Below, in pieces: positions 47,601 through 57,537 of a DNA stretch of 64,000 bases. Position 1 is the first letter of the stretch, and the number at the start of each line of letters is the position of its first letter. This DNA comes from Bdellovibrionales bacterium (GTDB lineage Bacteria > Bdellovibrionota > Bdellovibrionia > Bdellovibrionales > UBA1609), in assembly GCA_016714165.1 (NCBI GenBank), contig JADJNU010000002.1, forward strand, positions 62,001 to 126,000, in the 5' to 3' direction. The translations under genes and the position numbers were made by a program. Below the pieces are notes generated by a model. It did no database searches, had not been told where the DNA came from, and saw only the letters and a list, made by a program, of their open reading frames with translations.

Positions 47601-48068
47601 ATGAAATGTCCGCAGTGCGATCACCCGGAAAGTCGGGTTTTGGACACGAGAGTTCAAAAAGAGGGCGAGATTCGCCGTCGCCGCGAATGCCTGCAGTGTA
47701 AATTTCGATTTACAACCGGGGAGTCCATTTTATTGAACTTTCCCATGATTGTTAAGAAAGACGGGCGTCGGGAATCTTTTTCAAAAGATAAGCTCTTTCG
47801 GGGTCTCCAACGCGCCTGCCAAAAACGGCCGATCAGCCTATCGCAGGTGGAACAGGTTGTTTCGAGAATCTCAAGGTTAGTCCTTGAGGCTTCCGAAAAA
47901 GAAGTGCCTGCCGAATACATTGGTCAACACGTCATTCGAGAGCTACGAGAACTGGACCACGTCGCCTATGTGCGATTTGCGAGTGTGTATAAAACATTTC
48001 GCGACATTCAGGAATTTGTAGAAAGTCTCGAAGAAAGCCTCGAAAATGAAGAGCGAGTACCCTTATGA
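47601..48068 (+). CDS. nrdR: Transcriptional repressor NrdR
   Basis: 155 residues, the usual length. Zinc ribbon 'MKCPQCDHPESRVLDTR' and 'RRRECLQCKFRFTT' (four Cys), then the ATP-cone ('PMIVKKDGRRESFSKDKLF', ending near residue 135). It senses ATP/dATP and represses ribonucleotide-reductase genes. Stop/start overlap ATGA with nusB, so the two are co-transcribed. Confidence 0.95.
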   Translation: MKCPQCDHPESRVLDTRVQKEGEIRRRRECLQCKFRFTTGESILLNFPMIVKKDGRRESFSKDKLFRGLQRACQKRPISLSQVEQVVSRISRLVLEASEKEVPAEYIGQHVIRELRELDHVAYVRFASVYKTFRDIQEFVESLEESLENEERVPL

Positions 48069-48484
48069 AATCAGCGCCCATTCGCCGACAGTCAAGAGAA
48101 CTCGCTCTTCAAGTATTGTTTCAACAGGAATTCTCACCAGGACTCGATTATCATTCTGGCCTTGAGACTTTCCGCGGAAATTTTGCGGCGCCTCTTGAGG
48201 TCTGGAAGTACGCCGAACACCTCCTTGCGGGAATTCAAGACAAAAGAGAGCAGATCGATCAACTCATTTCGAAGAGTGCAGACAATTGGTCGATTGCCAG
48301 GATGGCACTCGTCGACCTCAACCTAATGAGGATTGCCGTATTTGAGATGGCCTTTAGCAATGAGGTCGTTCCGCCACCTGTCGCAATCAATGAAGCTCTG
48401 GAAATCACGAAAAAATATGGAACCAATGATTCAGCAAAGTTCATTAACGCCGTCTTGGATCAGATCAAACAACGAGATCCTTGA
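48065..48484 (+). CDS. nusB: Transcription antitermination factor NusB
   Basis: 139 residues, all-helical NusB fold: 'SRELALQVLFQQEFSPG' at the start, 'RMALVDLNLMRIAVFEMAF', 'VAINEALEITKKYGTNDSAKF' then 'INAVLDQI' at the end, the most conserved NusB region. It works with NusE on boxA in rRNA operons. The nrdR-nusB order is common in bacteria. Confidence 0.95.
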   Translation: MKSAPIRRQSRELALQVLFQQEFSPGLDYHSGLETFRGNFAAPLEVWKYAEHLLAGIQDKREQIDQLISKSADNWSIARMALVDLNLMRIAVFEMAFSNEVVPPPVAINEALEITKKYGTNDSAKFINAVLDQIKQRDP

Positions 48485-48516
48485 CCGGCATATAAAATAG
48501 GAATCATGATCTGATC

Positions 48517-48993
48517 ATGGCGATTCAAAAACTTTCACAAGCTGGTGCCTTTGGACCCGGATCGGATCTTTGGATCCTTCCTCCCCTGCGCCATTCCGCA
48601 TGGGCTCGAAAAGTAGATTGGTACCTCAATTTTCAGATTTCACGCGCCAAGGATCACCAATTCCGCAAATTAGACCCCGCACTCGAAGAGATAATGAATA
48701 CAAACGAACTTCCTCCTCTGGTTCCCGTTCAAACTTCACCCATCCCATCGCCTTTACTGATTGCGAGCCACTCTCACCTCCCAAATCAGATGACACTTGA
48801 AATTCCGCTGGATAAAGACCTGAAAAACTGGGTTCATCTTTGCCACCATCTTTGGAAGAATCTAGGGTGCCCCTCTCTTCGAGTTTTTCTTCCGGGAACT
48901 GCAGTTTTTGAGGATTTCGCGGAGGAGTGGCCTGACTCTCAAACTGCGACAGATATATCCTTGGTAAACGAAATCGCACCTGGACATGGCTAA
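48517..48993 (+). CDS. Hypothetical protein
   Basis: 158 residues, 33 bp behind nusB, so probably in that operon. No signal or membrane segment; Pro-rich middle ('PPLVPVQTSPIPSP') and Trp residues near both ends. No family recognised. Start ATG with GATC-type upstream and no clear ribosome site. Confidence 0.5.
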   Translation: MAIQKLSQAGAFGPGSDLWILPPLRHSAWARKVDWYLNFQISRAKDHQFRKLDPALEEIMNTNELPPLVPVQTSPIPSPLLIASHSHLPNQMTLEIPLDKDLKNWVHLCHHLWKNLGCPSLRVFLPGTAVFEDFAEEWPDSQTATDISLVNEIAPGHG

Positions 48994-49085
48994 ATGACCA
49001 AGCCAATTTTTTTATGAGCCGTCCCATAACAGCGGATTCGATCGACTGAAAAATCATTGAATTCAATGAGAGTAGGAAATCACTC

Positions 49086-49934
49086 ATGACTCGACCAAAT
49101 GGAACTATTTATATAATTTCTGATGGAACTGGGGAAACTGCTGCCACCATGATCCGAGCTGCCCTTGTTCATTTTCACGACAGAGAAATCAATATTGTAC
49201 GGAACAAGAATCTCAGAATCGAAGAACAAATAGAAAGCGTGATGAGTGAGGTCTTTGCTCGCCAAGGATTGGTTGTCCACACGGTGGTTAGCAACTCTTT
49301 AAGACAAAAGATAAAACAGGCCGCAGCCGAGAAAGGTATCCCAGAAATCGACCTGTTGGGTCCCGTCATGACTATTCTGGAAGGGTATTTTGGCATGGTA
49401 CAAGGGCAGGAGGCTCATGAAGCCGGGGTTCTCCGCACCGTGGATGAAAAATATTTTAAACGTATTGAAGCCATCGAATACACAGTTCGACATGACGATG
49501 GAAAAATTCTTGGTGATCTGGATCAGGCTGACATTGTTCTGATCGGAATCAGCCGCACAAGCAAAACACCCTTGTCCATTTTTCTTAGCCATAAAGGTTG
49601 GAAAGTGGCTAACGTCCCACTGGTGATAAACACTCCGCTCCCTGAAGAATTATTTAAAATCGATCAACGTAAAGTCGTTGGTCTAATGATTGATGGAGAC
49701 ACATTGCTACGAATCAGGCGCAAGCGTCTGGAAAAATTTGGCCAGGATCCTGGAGGAGAATACGCTAGCATTCGATATATTGAACAAGAAATGGAATACG
49801 CCCAATCACTCTTCAAGAAAAATCGCAAATGGCCTGTTTTTAACGTCACTGATCGAGCCCTTGAAGAGACGGCCGCTGAAATCCTTCGCATCGTCGCCTC
49901 ACGGATGGACCTCCCCTATGATCAAATGCTCTAG
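49086..49934 (+). CDS. Pyruvate phosphate dikinase / PEP synthase regulatory protein (DUF299)
   Basis: 282 residues of the bifunctional kinase/pyrophosphorylase family. It switches PPDK or PEP synthase off by ADP-dependent phosphorylation and on by phosphate-dependent removal. N-terminus 'IYIISDGTGETAATMIRAAL' is the family hallmark; the P-loop is 'IGISRTSKTPLSIFL' (about 154-165) and 'GWKVANVPLV' follows. The dikinase itself is not in the window, so PPDK versus PEP synthase cannot be decided. Good start, ATG 49086. Confidence 0.92.
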   Translation: MTRPNGTIYIISDGTGETAATMIRAALVHFHDREINIVRNKNLRIEEQIESVMSEVFARQGLVVHTVVSNSLRQKIKQAAAEKGIPEIDLLGPVMTILEGYFGMVQGQEAHEAGVLRTVDEKYFKRIEAIEYTVRHDDGKILGDLDQADIVLIGISRTSKTPLSIFLSHKGWKVANVPLVINTPLPEELFKIDQRKVVGLMIDGDTLLRIRRKRLEKFGQDPGGEYASIRYIEQEMEYAQSLFKKNRKWPVFNVTDRALEETAAEILRIVASRMDLPYDQML

Positions 49935-50013
49935 CGAGCATCTCACAGATGATATAACCGACGAGTCCTCGTCCTATACTCCTGAAGAGCTACAGACTCA
50001 CAGAGCTAGAACC

Positions 50014-50913
50014 CTATCCAAATCCGTGCTGCAAAGCTCTAAAAAATACGTCAACCATGGGACTGATCTCACTCAATTTTTGTGAATACATGTTTACGTT
50101 TACCGAATACTTGAAGTCCTCGGTTTCGATCTGCGTGAGGCGATTTGTTTTGACTTGTTTGCGAATGCTATGCGCGGGAAGAAAACCCCAACCTAATCCT
50201 GATTCAATCACTCGTTTGAGAGTTCCGACGTTGTCCGACTCAAAAACAACTTCAGGATCAACTCCAACATCATGAAATTTCTTTTCAATGCTCATCCTAA
50301 ACGAAGGATACTTTTCGGAAAACGAGACAAGTGGTCGAGATCCCAGATGCCCCAAATCAACGTTTGACGGCAAGGATGTATCGCGACCTGAGCCCACAAG
50401 CCACATTTCGTCTTTAAAGAGAAATCTCTTTTCAAAATGCTCAAACTCAATTCCATATTCCTTCTTTAGGTCCGGAAGAATCGCAATGTTAATATTCCTA
50501 TTTCTCATCTCACTAATGATTTTTTCACCGGTCCCATATACAAGTTTAATTTTCAATCGAGAATTGTGTTTCAGAAACATTCCGATGATGGGACTAATCA
50601 TATAGAGACCAATTGAATTGAGCGTTCCAATCCGCAAATCACCAGAAATCTCCTGCGACATTGCTCGAATGGACACTTCCGCCTGTTGGGTCAAAAATAA
50701 AATTCTTTTTGCGTAATCGTAGAGCATCTGTCCCTGAATGGTTGATTTCACCTGACGAACACCTCTGACCAACAATTCAACTCCGAGCTCCTCCTCAAGA
50801 TTTCGAATCTGCTGGCTTACGGCAGGCTGCGTGAGAAATAGTTTATCTGCTGCAGCAGTCATACTCCCCTCACTCAATACGGCACAAAAAGTTGTGAGCT
50901 GTTGCAAATTCAT
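50014..50913 (-). CDS. LysR-family transcriptional regulator
   Basis: 299 residues. N-terminal winged helix 'EGSMTAAADKLFLTQPAVSQQ' (about 16-36) and a LysR substrate-binding domain from about 90. LysR proteins usually control a divergent target; the divergent side here is the 410-bp AT-rich space and the subtilase. The ligand is unknown. Confidence 0.92.
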   Translation of the reverse strand: MNLQQLTTFCAVLSEGSMTAAADKLFLTQPAVSQQIRNLEEELGVELLVRGVRQVKSTIQGQMLYDYAKRILFLTQQAEVSIRAMSQEISGDLRIGTLNSIGLYMISPIIGMFLKHNSRLKIKLVYGTGEKIISEMRNRNINIAILPDLKKEYGIEFEHFEKRFLFKDEMWLVGSGRDTSLPSNVDLGHLGSRPLVSFSEKYPSFRMSIEKKFHDVGVDPEVVFESDNVGTLKRVIESGLGWGFLPAHSIRKQVKTNRLTQIETEDFKYSVNVNMYSQKLSEISPMVDVFFRALQHGFG

Positions 50914-51324
50914 CGCTACTCCCTTTTATTTAGTCAGCATATTCAGCCAACTCAGCACTTCTGATAAGGTTAAATTTATGAAATTTTCTTTCAAATTGCA
51001 GAATGCAGGCGCGAAGTATAAGCGATATTTATGAATCTTGGGAGATAGGATTGTATTTTTTATATATTTATTGTAATTAAAATATAATTGTAGCAATATA
51101 TCGCAATAAAATCAGCATGTTAATATTTTGCCCAATCTACACCAAGTTTTGTATAATTTATAATTTTGGGCTTTTCTTCTTCTCTTTTTCTTCCATAACA
51201 TACTGAAAATATTATGCTTAATTCATCATTATAAATTTTTCTTATATCAATTTACAAATTTTCTTGAATTGATCCTGGCCTTTCAGTCGAGGTCTAATTT
51301 TCGAGGGACAACAAAGGGGATTTT
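50914..51324. other. 410-bp AT-rich intergenic region
   Basis: Very AT-rich from about 51030 to 51250 (TTTTTATATATTTATTGT, ATATAATTGTAGC). No gene or RNA seen. No DnaA-box cluster, so not an origin as far as I can tell. The AT-rich part is likely promoter DNA for the LysR gene and the subtilase. Confidence 0.5.
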
Positions 51325-53124
51325 ATGAAAGGGGCTACAAGGATACATCCGAATCAGCTATCAACTCTTCTCGCCGGAGCAATTGGCCTGGGTCTGCTTT
51401 TGGCTTCCTGTCATGCGAGTCGCCTGCAGGAACACAAGCAGATTCGCCGTTCAGCCCCAGGGAGTGCAAATGAGGTTGGTACAATCGTCAAAGGAGTTGA
51501 TGAGAGCGAAGTAATCGATCTCCTCAACGAGCAACCGCAAGCCCATGCAAGGGTCATCAATAAAAATCACGGAATCTTTGAGATTTTTACCGTCGAGAAA
51601 GAAACGCTTGAAAGCAAATGGCCAAAGGCAAAACTGAGTCGAAATAATTTCTTTCACACTTTTGAACCAGACCCAAGCATTATTTCCCTGAAGCAAAGAA
51701 TGCATCTGTTAAACAAGCCAGCCAATGCCAGCGGCATTCCGCAGGAAAACTTAAGACCTTGTGAGGCAAGTATTGAAGAGCCAACAGCGACGATCACTGT
51801 TCTTGAGACCTCAGAGGAGCTCTCAGATCAAATCATGAACTTGGGAGGATCCTTCACTCTCACGGCAGAACAAAGTAGGCCTCATACACTTCACGCCTCA
51901 ACTCTGCGCAGTGGCTGGTTGGTGACCACGCCGGCAGGTTCTAAGATCGGGCAACAGGCTATTTTAGGCGACACCCTTACCTATAAGCCTGATGCTTATG
52001 GTGCTTACAGCTTCCTCATGGTTGTTCAAGATGATCGAAACGTGTGTGCTGTAACTAATTTTGAATTGGTCGTCACCGGGAATCAGCCCTACGCTGGGGC
52101 GGATCTCCCTGTTGACGATCTCCTCAGCAAAGTCGATCGCGGACAGTTTCTTCATCTTTTAGATCTGAGAGTCGATGAAGCGCAAGCAGAGTCTATCGCT
52201 CAAGGAGAGGGAATTGTGATCGCTGTGATCGACACCGGCGTGAATTACAATCATCCTGCTCTGCTAAAAAACATCTGGACCAACAAAAGAGAAATTCCCG
52301 GAAACGGGATCGACGACGATAACAACGGCCAAATTGATGACCTTGTTGGCTATGATTTCGTAAACGGAGACGAGTGGCCCTTTGACGACCATGGCCACGG
52401 AAGCCATGTCAGCGGTCTTGCGGCATCCTCTTTGTTCGGAGTAGCTCCGCGTGCTCAGATTATGGCATTAAAGGCACTCGGTCCACAGGGCGGTGATGTT
52501 GCGAGCCTGATCGGCGCCATTTACTATGCGGTCGATAACGGCGCGCGAGTCCCTAACATGTCCCTTGGGACATATGGATCACCAGATGCGCTCTTGGTTG
52601 GTGCCATGGACTACGCAAAAGCTAAAGATGTTGTGGTTGTGGCTGCCGCTGGAAATGGACATCCCCTTTTAGGGACCGGAGTTGATACAGATCAGATGGC
52701 AAATTACCCCTCTGCACTTCCTCATGACAATATCATTGCTGTTGCCGCCAAGGACTCAAACCCAGCTCATGTCCTTGCCCCCTACTCCAATTACGGTATC
52801 AACTCAGTCGACGTTGCAGCACCAGGAGGAAATTCTCCCGAAAATCTCCTTACTTCCTGCTATCTCGACAACCCTCTTGGCATCCTCTTCACGGGAATGG
52901 TCGGAACTTCAATGGCGGCTCCAAATGTATCGGGAGTGGTTGCCCTCATGTTAAGCTTGAATCCGTATCTGAATTCAGCTCAGGTAAAGGAAATCTTGCT
53001 CACCACAGGGCGACAATCGTCAGACTTAGCTAAGCTGATCCGCTCCGGCAGATACGTTGATGCCTTCGAGGCTGTTCAGGCAAGCAAATGGTTGCTACCG
53101 AGAAAGGTGGCCCAAGCTCACTAA
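51325..53124 (+). CDS. Subtilisin-like serine protease (S8), lipoprotein
   Basis: 599 residues. Lipobox 'LGLLLASCHASRL' (Cys about 29), so membrane-anchored and exported. A pro-region (about 35-130) is followed by an Ig-like part and the S8 domain from about 280. Triad: Asp in 'VIAVIDTGVNYNHP' (about 305), His in 'DDHGHGSHVSGLAAS' (about 358) and Ser in 'GTSMAAPNVSGVVALML' (about 529). 'VVAAAGNGHP' holds the oxyanion Asn. Strong ribosome site. A hairpin follows (53207-53235). Confidence 0.93.
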   Translation: MKGATRIHPNQLSTLLAGAIGLGLLLASCHASRLQEHKQIRRSAPGSANEVGTIVKGVDESEVIDLLNEQPQAHARVINKNHGIFEIFTVEKETLESKWPKAKLSRNNFFHTFEPDPSIISLKQRMHLLNKPANASGIPQENLRPCEASIEEPTATITVLETSEELSDQIMNLGGSFTLTAEQSRPHTLHASTLRSGWLVTTPAGSKIGQQAILGDTLTYKPDAYGAYSFLMVVQDDRNVCAVTNFELVVTGNQPYAGADLPVDDLLSKVDRGQFLHLLDLRVDEAQAESIAQGEGIVIAVIDTGVNYNHPALLKNIWTNKREIPGNGIDDDNNGQIDDLVGYDFVNGDEWPFDDHGHGSHVSGLAASSLFGVAPRAQIMALKALGPQGGDVASLIGAIYYAVDNGARVPNMSLGTYGSPDALLVGAMDYAKAKDVVVVAAAGNGHPLLGTGVDTDQMANYPSALPHDNIIAVAAKDSNPAHVLAPYSNYGINSVDVAAPGGNSPENLLTSCYLDNPLGILFTGMVGTSMAAPNVSGVVALMLSLNPYLNSAQVKEILLTTGRQSSDLAKLIRSGRYVDAFEAVQASKWLLPRKVAQAH

Positions 53125-53206
53125 AAACCGGCTATCTTTCAAAAGAGATAAGTAGAGTTGAGAGATGGAGAGCCCACCTCTCACTCGGGACAGAATCTCT
53201 CCAGAA

Positions 53207-53244
53207 GTGGGGCACTCAGTGGCTGAAGGCCCCACTATATTTTC
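53207..53244 (+). terminator. Intrinsic-type terminator after subtilase
   Basis: GTGGGGC (53207-53213) pairs with GCCCCAC (53229-53235), with a further inner CAG/CTG, then TATATTTTC. The 344-bp spacer to the ABC operon has no other structure apart from a tandem 11-bp repeat (ATAATCATAAA twice, 53320-53341). Confidence 0.45.
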
Positions 53245-53468
53245 TCAGACTGGGTGCCTCCGATTTCGGAATTTCGCTTCGATTGAAATTATGGCAGCTC
53301 ATTGAGAAATCACCCAAAAATAATCATAAAATAATCATAAACCGATGAAATTTATAAAATCTGTGGGTCCAAGTACTCAATCTGAGACTCTTGGCATCCT
53401 CACTTTTCCGGTGACTCGAATTCTCATGTCTGAGAGAATTTTTTTTAATCCAAAGGATTGGAGGAATC

Positions 53469-54143
53469 GTGCAACCAATTGCCCTTCAAAAGGTTAAGAA
53501 GACTTATAAACTTGACGAAGTCGAGGTCCCGGCCCTCAAAGGCATCGACCTCACAATCGATTCCGGAGAATTTACAGTTATCGCTGGACCCAGTGGGTCT
53601 GGGAAAACCACGATTTTGAACCTCATTGGTTGCGTTGATACTGCCACTGAAGGAAAAGTGATAGTGGGCGGAAAGGAAACAGGAACACTTTCCGAGCGCG
53701 AACTCACAGACTTAAGGCTAGATACAATTGGTTTCATTTTTCAGTCGTTCAATTTGATCCCCGTGTTAAACGTCACTGACAATGTGGAGTTTCCGCTCCT
53801 CTTACAAAACAAACTCTCGGCCAAGGAAAGGCGAACCCGGGTCCATCACATCATCAGCCGCGTTGGGTTAACCCCCTATACGGACCACCGCCCAAGCGAA
53901 CTTTCCGGTGGACAAAGGCAGCGCGTCGCCATTGCACGAGCACTTGTCACAAGGCCGCAGATTGTCCTAGCCGACGAACCCACCGCTAATCTCGACTCGG
54001 TCACAGGGCAAAATATTATTGACCTGATGAAAGAAATCAATGCTAGCGAAAACACGACGTTTCTTTTTTCAACCCACGATCCCTCTATCATGAACCAAGC
54101 TCGGCGAGTGATTCGTCTTCACGATGGACTCGTACAGACATGA
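53469..54143 (+). CDS. ABC transporter ATPase, LolD/MacB type
   Basis: 224 residues. Walker A 'AGPSGSGKTTILNLIG', signature 'LSGGQRQRVAIARALV', Walker B 'IVLADEPTANLDS', H-loop 'LFSTHDPS'. This is the LolD-like class that drives FtsX-type permeases without crossing substrates. GTG start behind GGAGGA; overlaps the next gene by ATGA. First gene of the five-gene operon. Confidence 0.95.
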   Translation: MQPIALQKVKKTYKLDEVEVPALKGIDLTIDSGEFTVIAGPSGSGKTTILNLIGCVDTATEGKVIVGGKETGTLSERELTDLRLDTIGFIFQSFNLIPVLNVTDNVEFPLLLQNKLSAKERRTRVHHIISRVGLTPYTDHRPSELSGGQRQRVAIARALVTRPQIVLADEPTANLDSVTGQNIIDLMKEINASENTTFLFSTHDPSIMNQARRVIRLHDGLVQT

Positions 54144-56215
54144 ACCATTGGATGGTATTAAAAATTGCAGCTAGAAACGTTTTTCTTCATCGCGTGAGAA
54201 CTCTCATTGTCGGAATCATCCTTTGCTTTGGAGCTTTCTTGGCAGTATTAGGCCATTCCTTTGTCGATGGCGTATCGAGTGGAATGAAAAACAGCACAAC
54301 ACAAAGTATCACCGGCGATCTCCAAATTTATTCCTCGGAGGCAAAAGAAAATCTATCGGTATTTGGGAACATGGATGGATCTCCCACTGATGTTGGCCAC
54401 CTCGACAACTTTAAAAAGATTGCGGATCAAATTCTTAAAAATCCGCAGGTTGCCTCCATCGTTCCCATGGGCACAAGTTTTGCCCAAATTAGCCCGAGCA
54501 ATATTTTAGATCACTTTTTAGAAACACTGAGAAAATCCTATAAAGAGGATATTCGCGATTTAAATAAGATCGAGTCTCAAAAGAAAAGGATACTCTTCCT
54601 CATTGAAGAAATAGAAAGAAATCTAGAAGGCAAGTTTGATGAAGTTGGTCTTCTCAGCCCCTCCGAAGCGAAAGCGGCAGAGCTCAATCTCAAAACGGCG
54701 ACAGGTGATCGATTTTGGACAGACTTCGACAAAAATTACGAGAACAAAATTGAATTTTTAGCCAACAAAATAGCTCCCCTTATTTTTGACGACAACATGA
54801 TTTTCTTTAGCTACATCGGGACAGATCCTCAACTCTTCCAGAAGAATTTTCCACAATTTGAAATCGTGAAGGGCGAGATGATCCCCCAAGGTGCGAGGGG
54901 TTTCTTATTTCACGACTATTTCTATGAAAATATGGTCAAGCACAAAGTGGCCCGAAGACTGGACAGCATTAAGAAAAAAATCGTGAACGAGAAACTCACT
55001 ATCGGTGGCAGTAAAGAGCTTCAAGACCAAGTCAAAGCCAATATAGACCAATCAGCCGAGATCTATCTTCATCTCGGGCCATCTGAGACAGAGATTCTAA
55101 AATCAAAACTGCAAAGTCTACTTTCTTCAAAGTCAGATGATTTTCGGCTTCTGCTCAATGACTATTTAAAAATGACTGACGAAAATTTTCTCCAAAGATA
55201 CGATTTCTTTTATAAAGAAGTGGCACCTTACCTTATTCTTTATCGCGTTAAGGTTGGAGACATTCTGCCTCTCAATGCTTTCACAAAGAATGGCTCCTCG
55301 ACTTCGACCAACATCAAAGTTTTTGGAACCTTTCGATTCAAGAGTTTCGAAAACTCTCCGCTGGCCGGAAATTTCAGTCTCATGGATTTGGTTTCTTTCC
55401 GTGAGCTCTACGGTTTTTTGACCGAAGAACGTCGTGCTCAAAATAAGGAGCTAGAGGCTGAAATGGGCCTATCTAAGGTGGGGCGTGAATCCATTGAAGA
55501 TCTTTTTAAATCGGATAATACAGCAGAAAAGCCACCAGGTTCCGCCAAAAAAATTGGCCTTCCCCTAGATCTTCGTTTCGAAAAGAAGGAGACCGCATCA
55601 AATTTCACCCAGGAAGAACTCAATAGCGGTGTTTTTATGAACGCGGCCGTATTCTTAAAAGAATCCAAAAATCTGAATAGAGTGCTGACTGAGCTCAATG
55701 AAATTTCAAAAACTGACAGCCTCGGAATAAAAGCGGTTTCCTGGCAAGACGCCGCCGGATTTATTGGACAAATGACCTTCATGATGAAGGTTTTCTTGAA
55801 CTTGTTTGTCGCCATCGCCTTGGTGCTAGCCGGCCTCATGATTATGAACTCTCTTCTGATGGCTGCACGTGATCGCAAGCAAGAAATTGGAACCATGCGT
55901 GCAATTGGGGCGCACAGTGATTTTATTTATCGCCTCTTTTTTTATGAAACACTTTTGTTGAGTTTGGTTTTTGGAGGGGTTGGTGTTCTTTTAGGATCCC
56001 TGGCCGTTCTTTTGATTGGTAAATTTGGAATTCCGGCAAATGGCGACGTGGCTACTTTTTTCTATTCCGGCCCTCGCCTCTATCTCAGCCTGAATTCTCA
56101 GCTCCTCTTTGCTGTCATGGGCATCATGGCGATAATTGCGATCCTTGCCACGCAATATCCCGCTTGGATGGCCATGAAAATCTCTCCTCTACAAGCCATG
56201 CAGAAACGAGAATAG
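54140..56215 (+). CDS. FtsX-like permease, long form
   Basis: 691 residues. One TM near 18-40, then an unusually long periplasmic part (about 500 residues, mixed helix with 'LETLRKSYKEDIRDLNKI' and 'KVGDILPLNAFTKNG') and three C-terminal helices of the FtsX domain from about 550 ('FLNLFVAIALVLAGLMIMNS', 'ARDRKQEIGTMRAIGAH'). The family average is about 400 residues, so the periplasmic part is large. Pairs with the next permease as a LolC/LolE-like heterodimer. Confidence 0.9.
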   Translation: MNHWMVLKIAARNVFLHRVRTLIVGIILCFGAFLAVLGHSFVDGVSSGMKNSTTQSITGDLQIYSSEAKENLSVFGNMDGSPTDVGHLDNFKKIADQILKNPQVASIVPMGTSFAQISPSNILDHFLETLRKSYKEDIRDLNKIESQKKRILFLIEEIERNLEGKFDEVGLLSPSEAKAAELNLKTATGDRFWTDFDKNYENKIEFLANKIAPLIFDDNMIFFSYIGTDPQLFQKNFPQFEIVKGEMIPQGARGFLFHDYFYENMVKHKVARRLDSIKKKIVNEKLTIGGSKELQDQVKANIDQSAEIYLHLGPSETEILKSKLQSLLSSKSDDFRLLLNDYLKMTDENFLQRYDFFYKEVAPYLILYRVKVGDILPLNAFTKNGSSTSTNIKVFGTFRFKSFENSPLAGNFSLMDLVSFRELYGFLTEERRAQNKELEAEMGLSKVGRESIEDLFKSDNTAEKPPGSAKKIGLPLDLRFEKKETASNFTQEELNSGVFMNAAVFLKESKNLNRVLTELNEISKTDSLGIKAVSWQDAAGFIGQMTFMMKVFLNLFVAIALVLAGLMIMNSLLMAARDRKQEIGTMRAIGAHSDFIYRLFFYETLLLSLVFGGVGVLLGSLAVLLIGKFGIPANGDVATFFYSGPRLYLSLNSQLLFAVMGIMAIIAILATQYPAWMAMKISPLQAMQKRE

Positions 56216-56216
56216 C

Positions 56217-57518
56217 GTGAAAACCTTTTTTTTAATTGCCTATCGAAATGTCATGCAACGGCGGGGGCGGAGCTTCATGTTGGCGGGTGCAATCTTCGCG
56301 GTCACATTGATCTTTGCCTCCCTTCTTTCTTTGGTTCAGGGTGTGAAAGAAACCATGATTGGCAACGGCACTGCCCTCATGACAGGGCATCTGAATATTG
56401 CGGGGTTTTATAAGATTAGCCAAAGTTCGGCCAATCCGCAGGTGACAAAATACCTTTCTTTACTCGAGTACGCTCAAACTCAGATTCCCGAGGCCACTAT
56501 CGTTCTCGACCGAGTGAAGGCCTATGGAAAAGTCATTTCTGAAACAGATTCGGTTATGATCCCCATGTGGGGTGTAACCATGAGCCAAGAAGACAATGTC
56601 TTGGCCCGCTTAGAGTCAGAATCTGGATACATATCAGGACTTAAGGAGCGAGGCACGATTGCCCTCTTTCAGGTTCATGCGAAAAAACTTAAAGTGGCCG
56701 TGGGCGATATGGTTACAGTCTCGGTGCCCACATATAGAAATATGAACAACACGAAAGATCTCAAAGTGGTCTCCATCCTAAAGGATTTAGGAATGATGTC
56801 GCAGTTCACGGGCTACATGAATGCTTTGGATACTCGAGAACTCTATCAGACCAGGACCGATTCGACCGGGCAAATTATGATTTATCTAAAGGATCTCAAA
56901 TATCTGAATGATGTCGAAGCCCGAATGAGAAAAGACCTTTCTGCAAAAGGGCACGTGCTAATGGAAAAGGAGTCCACCCCATTTTGGATGAAGTTCGACC
57001 GGGTGGCCGGAGAGTCTTGGACAGGGCAAAAGCTGGATATCACAACCTCGGAGGACGAAACCTCGTTCTTAAAATGGATTGTGAGTCTACTCAGTGCCTT
57101 GACATTTATTCTGACCATCGTATTGGCTATTATTATTGTGATGGGGCTTATCAATGTTCTTTGGATGTCGGTCAAAGAGCGAACCACTGAAATTGGAACT
57201 CTTCGTGCGATAGGGATGCACAAAAGAAGGGTTCTGGAGATGTTTCTTTTGGAATCTCTTATTATATCGGTCCCTTCGACGCTTCTCGGGCTTTTCATTA
57301 CAGGAATACTAACCTTCTCACTCAACCTAATGAAGGTTCCAATTACGAGCGAAGCTTTTCAGTTGTTTTTGATGACTAATCACCTTTCATTTGCATTTGG
57401 ATTTTCTCAAGCCTTTTTCATTTTTGTTTCGCTGGTAGGCTTCTTCACTCTGGGATCTCTCATTCCAGCTCGAAAGGCAGCTAATTTGAACCCGATCACG
57501 GCCATTAACCAATATTAA
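56217..57518 (+). CDS. FtsX-like permease, short form
   Basis: 433 residues, usual length. TM1 near 17-38, periplasmic MacB-type domain, then three TMs ('FILTIVLAIIIVMGLINVLW', 'VKERTTEIGTLRAIGMH', ...). GTG start one base after the previous stop. Together with the ATPase it would make a LolCDE-like complex. Confidence 0.92.
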   Translation: MKTFFLIAYRNVMQRRGRSFMLAGAIFAVTLIFASLLSLVQGVKETMIGNGTALMTGHLNIAGFYKISQSSANPQVTKYLSLLEYAQTQIPEATIVLDRVKAYGKVISETDSVMIPMWGVTMSQEDNVLARLESESGYISGLKERGTIALFQVHAKKLKVAVGDMVTVSVPTYRNMNNTKDLKVVSILKDLGMMSQFTGYMNALDTRELYQTRTDSTGQIMIYLKDLKYLNDVEARMRKDLSAKGHVLMEKESTPFWMKFDRVAGESWTGQKLDITTSEDETSFLKWIVSLLSALTFILTIVLAIIIVMGLINVLWMSVKERTTEIGTLRAIGMHKRRVLEMFLLESLIISVPSTLLGLFITGILTFSLNLMKVPITSEAFQLFLMTNHLSFAFGFSQAFFIFVSLVGFFTLGSLIPARKAANLNPITAINQY

Positions 57519-57537
57519 AAAGCTATCGGAGTAACAA

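Noticed and set aside
49690..50085. 131-codon frame within the DUF299 gene
   Set aside because: Shadow of the dikinase regulator; composition is not protein-like.
50914..51324. AT-rich region as replication origin
   Set aside because: No DnaA-box cluster and no dnaA, dnaN, parAB or gidA nearby.
53088..53348. 86-codon frame overlapping the subtilase end
   Set aside because: It crosses the terminator hairpin and has no start signal.
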